Shown here: piece by piece, positions 52,631 to 61,092 of the stretch
How positions within the stretch are numbered: the stretch's first letter is position 1
Layout: every line of letters starts with the position of its first letter
Assembly (NCBI GenBank): GCA_040218045.1
Contig: JAVJQA010000012.1
Span: 62,001-126,000, forward strand
Source: Marinoscillum sp040218045
GTDB taxonomy: Bacteria > Bacteroidota > Bacteroidia > Cytophagales > Cyclobacteriaceae
Direction of reading: 5' to 3'
DNA: 64,000 nt
Made by a program: the position numbers and the translations under genes
Notes under the pieces: generated by a model
What the model saw: the letters and a program-made list of their open reading frames with translations, nothing else
Told to the model about the DNA's origin: nothing
The model's database searches: none

Positions 52631-53782
52631 ATGCAACGAACTCGAAAAGCGCTATTATCATTACTTTTTAGTCTAATGTGCCTGGTGGTCTATTCCATTG
52701 ATCTTTCTAAGATCAACCTGAGCTATCAATATATGACTGACACCGAGTTGAGGATGAGTCATCGTGTAGTAGACTCTGGCCTGGATTTATCTGTTTATTT
52801 TGAAGTTACTACCAAAAGCTTAGAGGGATGGTCTAAATATTTCCTCCTGCAAGAAAAGTATAATTCTGTAGAGCATGATACCTTGACCAATTACACCCTG
52901 GATACAATTAGTGTGCAGGAAAGAAGGACACTTTTTAAACTCACATTCAGAAAGCCTCAAAGATCACTGTTGATTATTGCCTGGGCGAATCTTAGCTCTG
53001 GGTTGTACCGGATAGAGGATGTTCGGGTAAAAAACCCGGTAGGTTTTCCTTCTTATCTTCCAGTAAACGGCCAAGGAGATCCGATTATTAGCAATTATGT
53101 ACTGCATGATTCAGTGCTGTTCGAAGGCTCATCGGGCAACTTCCATGTTTTCAGGTACCAGGACAATTTTGGCCCGGCCGATCCTGCTATGGGCTTGATG
53201 AAGCAGATTGCACCAAATCTAGACATAGATTCATCTTTTTATTTTGATCAGACGCTTGGTTCGATGATTGATTATCGGTTTTATTTGGTGCAAACCGATA
53301 CACTTGCCCAAACAGCAATAACACTTCTGAAGTGTCCACCCTACTATCCTGAATTGAGGCGTATCGAAGAGCTCATCCCGCCATTGACCTACATCACAAC
53401 TGCTGCAGAGATAAAAAGTCTAAAAGACATGTATAGCCGGAAGGCTTTCGAAGATTTCTGGATCAATACATATGCATCTAAGTTTAGGGCAAAGGCAGCG
53501 ATTAAAAGTTTCTATAATCAGGTGGAGACTGTAAACCTACTTTTCACAGACTATAAACAAGGTTGGAAGACAGATAGAGGAATGATTTACTTGATTTTTG
53601 GGCCACCGTTAAGGGTATTCAGATCAGAAAGAAATGAGGTTTGGGAATATCTTGATGGCACCGAATTTGAATTCATTCGAATTTCCACTCTCTTTACACC
53701 TTCAATGTATTCTCTCAAGCGGAGCAGGGACTATGAAGATCTTTGGTATGAGCGGGTTGGAGAAATAAGACGTGGATTATAA
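52631..53782 (+). CDS. GWxTD domain-containing exported protein
   Basis: 383 aa from the ATG at 52631, giving a signal-like start (MQRTRKALLSLLFSLMCLVVYSIDLS); a TTG at 52589 is the other choice. The GWxTD signature is in QGWKTDRGMIYLIFGPPLRVFRSERNEVWEY near residue 320. The N-terminal region is beta-rich. GWxTD proteins are found in Bacteroidota and related phyla and have no established function. The stop overlaps the rlmB start by 1 nt (TAATG), so the two are coupled. Confidence 0.85.
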   Translation: MQRTRKALLSLLFSLMCLVVYSIDLSKINLSYQYMTDTELRMSHRVVDSGLDLSVYFEVTTKSLEGWSKYFLLQEKYNSVEHDTLTNYTLDTISVQERRTLFKLTFRKPQRSLLIIAWANLSSGLYRIEDVRVKNPVGFPSYLPVNGQGDPIISNYVLHDSVLFEGSSGNFHVFRYQDNFGPADPAMGLMKQIAPNLDIDSSFYFDQTLGSMIDYRFYLVQTDTLAQTAITLLKCPPYYPELRRIEELIPPLTYITTAAEIKSLKDMYSRKAFEDFWINTYASKFRAKAAIKSFYNQVETVNLLFTDYKQGWKTDRGMIYLIFGPPLRVFRSERNEVWEYLDGTEFEFIRISTLFTPSMYSLKRSRDYEDLWYERVGEIRRGL

Positions 53783-54528
53783 TGGCTGAGAAAAAGTTAG
53801 AGAACCTGATTTATGGAATCAGGGCAATAATGGAAACCATCAATTCAGGGAAAGATCTGGAAAAGGTCTTTGTTCAGAAAGGTCTGAAAGGCGATCTGGC
53901 CAAAGAATTGCTGGCACTTCTTCATCAAAGAAAGATCCCATTGTCCACAGTTCCTGTTGAGAAAATTAACCGGTTTACCCGGAAGAATCATCAGGGAGTT
54001 GTGGCCTTCGTTTCTCCTGTCCAATACCACAATATAGAGCATGTCTTGCCAGCTATCTTTGAAAACAGAAGAGTGCCGTTGATCCTGATTTTGGATCGGG
54101 TAACTGATGTGAGGAATTTTGGAGGGATAGCCAGGACTGCCGAGTGCATGGGTGTGGATGCCATCCTCATTCCTACTAAGAATAGTGCTCAAATAAATGC
54201 CGATGGCATCAAGACTTCAGCTGGGGCTTTGAATTTTATTCCTGTTTGCAGGGAAGCAAATTTTAAAGAGGCCATTAAATACCTCAAGGATTCTGGTTTG
54301 CAGATTGTGGCCAGTACTGAAAAATCAGATCAATTCTTTCAGGATATAGATTTGATGGGGCCTACGGCTATTTTGATGGGTTCAGAAGATGAAGGTATTT
54401 CACCTGCTTATCTCGAATTTGCTGACAAGCAGGTGAAAATCCCGATCACCGGGAAGATTGAATCATTAAATGTGTCCGCTGCTACTGCAATGGCACTTTA
54501 TGAGGTCAATCGGCAGAGATTTATATAA
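53782..54528 (+). CDS. rlmB: 23S rRNA (guanosine-2'-O-)-methyltransferase RlmB
   Basis: 248 aa. It has the SpoU substrate-binding domain (LIYGIRAIMETINSGKDLEKVFVQKGL) and the trefoil-knot SPOUT domain with LDRVTDVRNFGGIARTAECMG (motif 1), LMGSEDEGIS (motif 2) and ESLNVSAATAMALYEVNRQR (motif 3). It methylates G2251 of 23S rRNA in E. coli. Convergent with the mannose-1-phosphate gene by 8 nt overlap. Confidence 0.95.
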   Translation: MAEKKLENLIYGIRAIMETINSGKDLEKVFVQKGLKGDLAKELLALLHQRKIPLSTVPVEKINRFTRKNHQGVVAFVSPVQYHNIEHVLPAIFENRRVPLILILDRVTDVRNFGGIARTAECMGVDAILIPTKNSAQINADGIKTSAGALNFIPVCREANFKEAIKYLKDSGLQIVASTEKSDQFFQDIDLMGPTAILMGSEDEGISPAYLEFADKQVKIPITGKIESLNVSAATAMALYEVNRQRFI

Positions 54529-55600
54529 GTTTCTCTCCTTTTTCTGCCTTTACGTCATTGACAAACTGCCTGAAAATCCCTGAATCTTCTTTCCTACAGA
54601 TCAGCAAAATATCTTTAAAGTCAGCTACCAGATAGCCTTTAAGGCCCTCAGTTAGGACCAGCCTACCCGTTTTGCTGAGGATATAATTGTCTTGGGAGTC
54701 GTAAGTCATGATGTTGCCTTCAAGCACATTGTCATCCTTATCTTTTTTCTTGATTTCATGAAGTGCATTCCAGGAGCCAAGGTCTGACCAGCCAAAATCA
54801 CCAAGTACAACAAAAACATCCTCGGCTTTTTCCATAATGGCATAATCAATGGAAACACTTTTGCTTACGGCATAGGCATCCCTGATGAAGCTGGTTTCCT
54901 CTGGAGTATGGTATTTCTGAGCTCCTTCAGCGAAAGTCTCAGCGAGCTCTGGCTGGTATGTTTCAAAAGCATTGATTACTGCCTTTGCACTCCAGACAAA
55001 AATCCCTGCGTTCCATACAAAATCCCCACTTTCAAGGAATTTTATGGCAATGTCAAGCTCTGGTTTTTCAGTGAATGTTTTTACTGGTTTCAATTCAGAA
55101 TCTTCATTGTCTTCGGTGACATACTGAATGTATCCATAGCCTGTTTCGGGCCGGTTTGGCTCAATGCCTATCGTAATGAGCTTTTTCTCATCTGCTCCTT
55201 CAACCGCCTTGTTGACAACCTTTAAAAAGGCTTCCTCTTTAAAAATAATATGGTCGGAAGGGAGTATGACCATAACTGCATTGGGGTCTTTCTCTCTGAT
55301 CTTGTAAGCGGCGTAAGCCACACAGGGAGCTGTATTTCTTTTGGTGGGTTCCAATAATATATTTCCGGAACTTAATGTTGGCAATTGCTCAGCTAAAATC
55401 TCCTTGTAAATTTCGTTTGAAACAACCCAGATATTGTCATCAGACACCTGTCCTGAGAATCTATCATAGGTCATTTGTAGCAGTGATCTGCCAGTGCCTA
55501 ATACATCCAGAAACTGTTTGGGTTTGTTGTTTCTGCTATACGGCCAGAATCTAGTTCCCGTGCCTCCTGCCATTATCACTACATGTAAATTCTTGTTCAT
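54521..55600 (-). CDS. manC: Mannose-1-phosphate guanylyltransferase
   Basis: 359 aa. It has the nucleotidyltransferase signature VIMAGGTGTRFWPYSRNNKPKQFLD at residues 9-33, the phosphosugar block NAGIFVWSAKAVINAF, and SIDYAIMEKAEDVFVVLGDFGWSDLGSW. It forms GDP-mannose from mannose-1-phosphate and GTP for glycan synthesis. The isomerase domain of bifunctional ManC/AlgA proteins is absent, as usual for this length. A TATATTTG -7 box is seen upstream at 55643. Confidence 0.93.
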   Translation of the reverse strand: MNKNLHVVIMAGGTGTRFWPYSRNNKPKQFLDVLGTGRSLLQMTYDRFSGQVSDDNIWVVSNEIYKEILAEQLPTLSSGNILLEPTKRNTAPCVAYAAYKIREKDPNAVMVILPSDHIIFKEEAFLKVVNKAVEGADEKKLITIGIEPNRPETGYGYIQYVTEDNEDSELKPVKTFTEKPELDIAIKFLESGDFVWNAGIFVWSAKAVINAFETYQPELAETFAEGAQKYHTPEETSFIRDAYAVSKSVSIDYAIMEKAEDVFVVLGDFGWSDLGSWNALHEIKKKDKDDNVLEGNIMTYDSQDNYILSKTGRLVLTEGLKGYLVADFKDILLICRKEDSGIFRQFVNDVKAEKGEKLI

Positions 55601-55642
55601 GAGATTTCGTGATGAAATTTGATGTTTCTAAGCTATTTTCGA

Positions 55643-55650
55643 CAAATATA
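55643..55650 (-). promoter_or_regulatory. -7 box (TAnnTTTG) of manC
   Basis: TATATTTG on the minus strand, 42 nt before the start codon. No convincing -33 box. Confidence 0.35.
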
Positions 55651-55763
55651 GAAAAACCATTCACTTGTGGCATTTGTTGTACCGCCACAAATTCCTTACG
55701 AGAGTATTATGCTCTGGTATATTTTTATTAAATTATTAGACGGGAAATATCATTCTTACGAAG

Positions 55764-57944
55764 ATGGAGATTGGCACTGATAATACGTTGAAAACTACGC
55801 TCAAGCGTGTGTTTGGATATGATACTTTTAGAGGTACTCAGGAGAGTATTATCCAAAATGTAATGGACGGGAAAAACACCTTTGTAATAATGCCAACAGG
55901 GGCAGGAAAATCGCTGTGTTATCAACTCCCGGCGATTGTCAAGGAAGGCACAGCAATTGTTATTTCACCACTTATCGCACTGATGAAAAATCAAGTGGAC
56001 CAGATGAATGCAGTGGGGATCAATGCCAAGTTTTTGAACAGTACGCTTAGTAAGGGGGAGGTTACAAAAGTCAAAAAAGAGACACTCGCTGGTGAAGTGA
56101 AGCTTCTTTATGTTGCGCCTGAATCACTTACAAAAGAATCAAATCTTGAGTTCCTGCAGAAAGCCAATTTGTCGTTCGTCGCTGTGGATGAAGCACATTG
56201 TATTTCTGAGTGGGGCCACGACTTTAGGCCAGAGTATCGCAAAATTAAGTCCATTATCAAGGATCTGGGGAATATTCCTATAGTAGCACTCACAGCTACT
56301 GCCACCCCGAAGGTCCAGTTAGATATCAAGAAGAACCTGGAAATGGAGGAGGCTGCAGTATTCCAGAGCTCGTTCAATAGAACCAATCTTCTTTATGAAG
56401 TAAAGCCCAAAAAGCAGGCAAAAAAGCAACTGATCAAGCTAATCAAAGAGCATAAAGGTGATTCTGGGATTATCTATTGCCTGAGCAGGAAAAAGGTAGA
56501 AGAAATTGCTGACTTTCTTAAGGTCAATGGAGTCAATGTAGCGCCATACCATGCTGGCATGGAAGCTTCCCAGCGGATGAAGAATCAGGATGGCTTTCTG
56601 AATGAGGATATTGATGTGATTGTGGCCACTATTGCCTTTGGTATGGGGATTGATAAACCAGATGTTCGTTTTGTAGTGCACTATGATGCACCAAAATCAA
56701 TAGAAGGGTACTATCAGGAAACAGGCCGAGCAGGTAGGGATGGTGTGATGAGCAAGGTGGTCATGTTCTACAGTTATAACGATATCTTAAAACTGGAGAA
56801 ATTCAGTAAAGATAAATCCGTGACTGAGCGTGAAAATGCTCGTTATCTTCTGGAAGAAATTGCGCTTTATGCAGAGTCTGCAGTCTGTAGGAGAAAACAA
56901 TTGCTTCACTATTTTGGAGAAGAATGGACCGTTGACAACTGCGAAGCTTGTGATAACTGTAACCACCCTCGCGAAAGTTTTCCTGGAACTGAACTCATTA
57001 AAAAAGTAATAGAGGCAGTGGATCAGACCGAGCAGCGTTTCAATATGGATCATATTGCGGATTTGCTGGTTGGCAAAGAGACTGAACATATTGTCAGTTA
57101 TAGCCACAACAAGTTGTCTTCTTTCGGTGCTGGTAATGATCATGATGCCCACTTCTGGAAATCAATCATTAGACAAACAATGCTCAATGATTTCATTAAA
57201 AAAGACATTGAGAACCCGGGAGTATTTCTGCTAACCCAGAAAGGCATCGACTTCCTCATCGATCCGTTCAAAGTGGATCTGGTCAAAGCTCACGAATACG
57301 AAACCGAGGGTGAAGAAGAAGAAATAGAAAAGGAAACCATCAATACGACTGCCTACGATAAGACGCTTTTTGACATGATCAAAGCACTTCGGAAGAAGGT
57401 GGCGAAAGAGAAAGATTTACCCCCATATGTGATTTTCCAGGAACCTTCCATGGAAGAGATGGCTACACTTTATCCTACCACTATGGACGATCTGATCAAG
57501 ATCGTTGGTGTGGGAGAGAGTAAAGCGAGAAAGTTTGGGAAGCCTTTCCTATCCATGATTGAGAAATATGTGGATGAAAATGACATCATCACAGCGTCGG
57601 ATGTACTGGTTAAATCTTCGGGAGTAAAATCCAAAAATAAAATCTTCATTATTCAACAAATTGATCGTCAAATTGACCTGGAAGAGATCGCTGAAGCCAA
57701 AGGCATGAAGTATGAAGTTCTTGTAAAAGAGATTGAAAATATCTGTTACGGCGGAACCAAACTCAACCTCGATTACTACATTGATCAGCTACTTGATGAT
57801 GATCGACAAGATGACATCTATGACTACTTCATGAATGCCGATAGTGATAGTATTGAGGTGGCTATGGAAGAGCTCAAGGATTTCTACTCCGAGGATGAAG
57901 TCCGGTTGATGCGAATCAAGTTCATGTCAGAGTATGCCCACTAG
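55764..57944 (+). CDS. recQ: ATP-dependent DNA helicase RecQ
   Basis: 726 aa. DEAH helicase core: motif I MPTGAGKSLCYQL (43-55), motif II VDEAHCISEWGHDFRPEY, motif VI QETGRAGRDG. The zinc-binding block SAVCRRKQLLHYFGE ... NCEACDNC is followed by the RQC winged helix and an HRDC domain (about residues 525-605: MIKALRKKVAKEKDLPPYVIFQ). A further C-terminal helical segment ends in the YSEDEVRLMRIKFMSEYA type seen in Bacteroidota RecQ. It unwinds DNA in recombination and repair. Confidence 0.97.
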   Translation: MEIGTDNTLKTTLKRVFGYDTFRGTQESIIQNVMDGKNTFVIMPTGAGKSLCYQLPAIVKEGTAIVISPLIALMKNQVDQMNAVGINAKFLNSTLSKGEVTKVKKETLAGEVKLLYVAPESLTKESNLEFLQKANLSFVAVDEAHCISEWGHDFRPEYRKIKSIIKDLGNIPIVALTATATPKVQLDIKKNLEMEEAAVFQSSFNRTNLLYEVKPKKQAKKQLIKLIKEHKGDSGIIYCLSRKKVEEIADFLKVNGVNVAPYHAGMEASQRMKNQDGFLNEDIDVIVATIAFGMGIDKPDVRFVVHYDAPKSIEGYYQETGRAGRDGVMSKVVMFYSYNDILKLEKFSKDKSVTERENARYLLEEIALYAESAVCRRKQLLHYFGEEWTVDNCEACDNCNHPRESFPGTELIKKVIEAVDQTEQRFNMDHIADLLVGKETEHIVSYSHNKLSSFGAGNDHDAHFWKSIIRQTMLNDFIKKDIENPGVFLLTQKGIDFLIDPFKVDLVKAHEYETEGEEEEIEKETINTTAYDKTLFDMIKALRKKVAKEKDLPPYVIFQEPSMEEMATLYPTTMDDLIKIVGVGESKARKFGKPFLSMIEKYVDENDIITASDVLVKSSGVKSKNKIFIIQQIDRQIDLEEIAEAKGMKYEVLVKEIENICYGGTKLNLDYYIDQLLDDDRQDDIYDYFMNADSDSIEVAMEELKDFYSEDEVRLMRIKFMSEYAH

Positions 57945-57999
57945 TCAATAATTTCCCTGAAAATTCGGGGATTTTAGCGTCTGTCATCAAAACCTTCCT

Positions 58000-58007
58000 A
58001 TTTTTGA
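58000..58007 (+). promoter_or_regulatory. -7 box (TAnnTTTG) of purD
   Basis: TATTTTTG, 24 nt before the purD ATG. Confidence 0.35.
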
Positions 58008-58031
58008 GCCTAATTTTTTGAATCATCAGAC

Positions 58032-59318
58032 ATGAATATATTAGTGATAGGCTCTGGAGGACGAGAGCACGCCCTTTCCTGGAAATTAGCCCAAAGCCCT
58101 AAATGCGATAAGTTATTTGTAGCACCAGGTAATGGTGGTACTGGAGAAATCGCAACCAATCTGGCTATTGATATCACGAATTTTGATGAAATAAAGGCTG
58201 CAATCAAGGATCAAGCCATTGATATGGTAGTTATAGGCCCTGAAGATCCATTGGTCAATGGGCTTGTGGATGAACTAAAGGCTGATGACAGCTTAGAGGG
58301 CTTATTAATAGTAGGCCCAGGGAAAAATGGAGCCATACTGGAAGGAAGTAAGGAAGTGGCTAAGGATTTCATGAAGAGACATGGTGTGCCTACGGCTGCT
58401 GCTGAAGTTTTTGATGAAACCAATATCGAAGAAGGGTACAAATTTCTTGAATCCCTAAGACCACCATATGTACTCAAGGCGGATGGTCTGGCTGCTGGAA
58501 AAGGAGTGTTAATTACCCAAAGTATAGCAGAGGCCAAAGAGAACCTTCTCGACCTGATTATCAACAAGAAATTTGGTTCGGCGAGTGCTAAGGTACTCAT
58601 TGAGGAGTTTCTGAAGGGTATTGAGCTTTCTGTATTTGTACTTACAGACGGTAAAGATTATGTGATTTTGCCAGAGGCAAAAGACTATAAAAGAATAGGT
58701 GACGGAGATACTGGCTTAAACACCGGTGGAATGGGAGCCGTCTCACCTGTCATCTTTGCAGACAAGGACTTCATGCGGAGAGTTGAAGATGAGGTGGTAA
58801 AGCCCACGGTTGAAGGGATCAAGAAGGAGGGCATGGATTATTGCGGGTTTATTTTTATTGGTTTGATGAATCAGAAAGGAGCCCCCAAAGTGATAGAGTA
58901 CAACGTGCGAATGGGCGATCCCGAGACTGAAGTCGTTATTCCACGCATCAAATCAGATTTGGTTGATTTGTTGGTTGCAGCTGCTCAAGGGGATTTGGCC
59001 AGTCAAAAGCTGGAAATAGAGCCATATACCGCTACTACAGTAATGCTTGTGTCCGGAGGTTACCCGGAAGCCTACGAAAAAGGCAAAGAAATCACCTTCA
59101 AGGAACCAATCAGGTCTGTGATCCCTTTTCATGCAGGCACCACAATCAAGGATGGTCAGTTATTAACCAATGGTGGCCGTGTACTTACGCTGACAGGGTT
59201 GGGCAAAAACATGGGAGAAGCCATAAGCAAGTGTTATAAAGCTGTTGGGCTGGTAAAGTGGGAAGGAATGAATTACCGCTCTGATATTGGCAATGATTTA
59301 AAATCACTGGGACAATAG
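58032..59318 (+). CDS. purD: Phosphoribosylamine-glycine ligase
   Basis: 428 aa. It begins MNILVIGSGGREHALSWKL and carries the ATP-grasp core (YVLKADGLAAGKGVLITQS, TGGMGAVSP, EYNVRMGDPETEVV). It catalyses the second step of purine synthesis, joining glycine to phosphoribosylamine. Full length. Followed by ricT after 95 nt. Confidence 0.98.
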   Translation: MNILVIGSGGREHALSWKLAQSPKCDKLFVAPGNGGTGEIATNLAIDITNFDEIKAAIKDQAIDMVVIGPEDPLVNGLVDELKADDSLEGLLIVGPGKNGAILEGSKEVAKDFMKRHGVPTAAAEVFDETNIEEGYKFLESLRPPYVLKADGLAAGKGVLITQSIAEAKENLLDLIINKKFGSASAKVLIEEFLKGIELSVFVLTDGKDYVILPEAKDYKRIGDGDTGLNTGGMGAVSPVIFADKDFMRRVEDEVVKPTVEGIKKEGMDYCGFIFIGLMNQKGAPKVIEYNVRMGDPETEVVIPRIKSDLVDLLVAAAQGDLASQKLEIEPYTATTVMLVSGGYPEAYEKGKEITFKEPIRSVIPFHAGTTIKDGQLLTNGGRVLTLTGLGKNMGEAISKCYKAVGLVKWEGMNYRSDIGNDLKSLGQ

Positions 59319-59382
59319 GTGTCTACATTATTGCAATAAAAATCCCGCAACTTTTACTTCCGATTATCTGTTAGTAGTTCGT

Positions 59383-59390
59383 TATATTTG
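59383..59390 (+). promoter_or_regulatory. -7 box (TAnnTTTG) of the ricT-gldH unit
   Basis: TATATTTG, 23 nt before the ricT ATG. No good -33 box. Confidence 0.35.
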
Positions 59391-59413
59391 GTAATTATCA
59401 AATGAAATAATCC

Positions 59414-60589
59414 ATGGGATGTGCATCGTGTAGTACGGCAGTAGGAGCTGATGGAGGAACCTTAGGTTGTCAAAACAATGGAGGGTGTAGCACTGGTGGT
59501 TGCAATAAAATGAACGTCTTTGACTGGTTGTCCAACATGGAAGGGCCTGTCACTAGCGATTTCGATATTGTGGAGGTACGTTTTAAAAATGGGTACAAGG
59601 AATTTTTCAGGAATTCAAATGGGTTGAACCTTACCACGGGAGATGCCGTGGTTGTAGACGTACCCAATGGGCACCACATAGGTCATGTTTCACTCCAGGG
59701 TGAGTTGGTACGTCTCCAAATGAGGAAGCGAAATGTGCTCAATAATGATGAGCTCAGAACCATTTATAGAATAGCCTCACAGCGCGACCTTGACAAGTTT
59801 CGGGATGTGAAAAAGCGGGAAATGCCTACCCTCTATCGTACAAGACAAATTATAGGAGATATCCGGCTGGAGATGAAACTCACTGATGTTGAGTATCAGG
59901 CAGACAATACCAAGGCGACCTTTTATTATTCTGCTGAAGACCGGGTGGACTTTAGGGAACTCATCAAACTACTTGCCGGAGAATTCAAAATAAGGGTTGA
60001 AATGAGGCAGATCAGTTTGCGCCAGGAAGCTGGCAGGCTTGGCGGAATTGGTTCATGTGGCCGGGAGTTGTGCTGCTCTACCTGGTTGGGAGACTTTAAA
60101 AGTGTAAGCACCCAGGCTGCTCGTTATCAAAATCTCTCATTGAATCCCAGCAAACTTTCCGGTCAGTGCGGCAGATTGAAATGTTGCCTCAACTATGAGC
60201 TGGAGACATATGTGGAGGCACTGAAAGATATTCCAGAGATTGATAAGCCTCTTGAGACTCAAAAAGGCAGAGCAAAGCTTCAAAAGACCGATATTTTCAG
60301 AAAGATCATGTGGTTTGGATATGACGATGAGAATACCTGGTATCCTTTAGAAGTTGGTCGTGTCAACGAAATTTTGGAAATGAATAGAAATGGCAAGAAA
60401 CCAGTAACTCTTGCTGAAGATGCAGTGGAAGAACCGGTAGATGATGGCGGACTGAATAGTGACTTGATTGCTATGGATAAAAAGTTTTCTCAGGGTGGTA
60501 AAAAAGGAAAAGGCAAACGCAAAAAGAGGAAGTTTAACAAAAACAAGAACCGCGGCAACAAGCCAAACAATCAGAAGAATCAATCATGA
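59414..60589 (+). CDS. ricT: PSP1-domain protein RicT (Fe-S regulatory complex subunit)
   Basis: 391 aa. The N-terminus is Cys-rich (MGCASCSTAVGADGG, a second Cys set near 25-30). A PSP1 domain spans about residues 95-250, with the further Cys groups GSCGRELCCSTWLGDF and GQCGRLKCCLNYE. These Cys could hold iron-sulfur clusters, as in RicT/YaaT of the B. subtilis Ric complex, where it acts on RNA processing. The C-terminus is a Lys/Asn-rich tail. The stop overlaps the gldH start (ATGA), so the two genes are coupled. Confidence 0.88.
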   Translation: MGCASCSTAVGADGGTLGCQNNGGCSTGGCNKMNVFDWLSNMEGPVTSDFDIVEVRFKNGYKEFFRNSNGLNLTTGDAVVVDVPNGHHIGHVSLQGELVRLQMRKRNVLNNDELRTIYRIASQRDLDKFRDVKKREMPTLYRTRQIIGDIRLEMKLTDVEYQADNTKATFYYSAEDRVDFRELIKLLAGEFKIRVEMRQISLRQEAGRLGGIGSCGRELCCSTWLGDFKSVSTQAARYQNLSLNPSKLSGQCGRLKCCLNYELETYVEALKDIPEIDKPLETQKGRAKLQKTDIFRKIMWFGYDDENTWYPLEVGRVNEILEMNRNGKKPVTLAEDAVEEPVDDGGLNSDLIAMDKKFSQGGKKGKGKRKKRKFNKNKNRGNKPNNQKNQS

Positions 60590-61053
60590 AGCATTTTATT
60601 TGGGTCACTCTTTTTTTCGTATTGGTGGCTTGTGATTCCAATCGTGTGTTTGAAGAAAACGAAGATCTTACTGACCGTGTCTGGCTGGAAGAAAACATCC
60701 TTGATTTTGAGTTTGAAATTGAGGATGCCACTAAGGACTATTCCATTTATGCCAATATTCGAAACACCAAAGACTATCCTTTTTATAATCTATATTATCA
60801 TTATTCCTTGCTTGATTCCCTGGGAAAACCACTCAAAAAGGATCTGATGAACATCGATTTGTTTCATCCAAAAACCGGCGAACCATACGGTAGCGGACTT
60901 GGTGATATGTTTGATCACCAGCAGGTGGTTCTTTCACCCTTTTCATTCCCTGATGCAGGAAGATATACCATTAGAATGGAGCAGTACATGCGTAGGGATA
61001 GCCTTCACAATGTGGTTTCTGTGGGCGTGCGGGTAGAAAAAAACAAAGAGTAA
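60586..61053 (+). CDS. gldH: Gliding motility lipoprotein GldH
   Basis: 155 aa lipoprotein: MKHFIWVTLFFVLVAC with the lipidation Cys at 16, then VFEENEDLTDRVWLEENILDFEFEIED. The GldH-type body has NIRNTKDYPFYNLYYHYSL and PFSFPDAGRYTIRMEQYMR. GldH is required for gliding motility and type IX secretion function in Flavobacterium johnsoniae; here it implies a gliding or T9SS-bearing lineage. Usual length. ricT-gldH order is found in other Bacteroidota. Confidence 0.9.
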   Translation: MKHFIWVTLFFVLVACDSNRVFEENEDLTDRVWLEENILDFEFEIEDATKDYSIYANIRNTKDYPFYNLYYHYSLLDSLGKPLKKDLMNIDLFHPKTGEPYGSGLGDMFDHQQVVLSPFSFPDAGRYTIRMEQYMRRDSLHNVVSVGVRVEKNKE

Positions 61054-61092
61054 CAGGCCTACTTTTTTTCTACTGACTGTCTCCTGATAAAA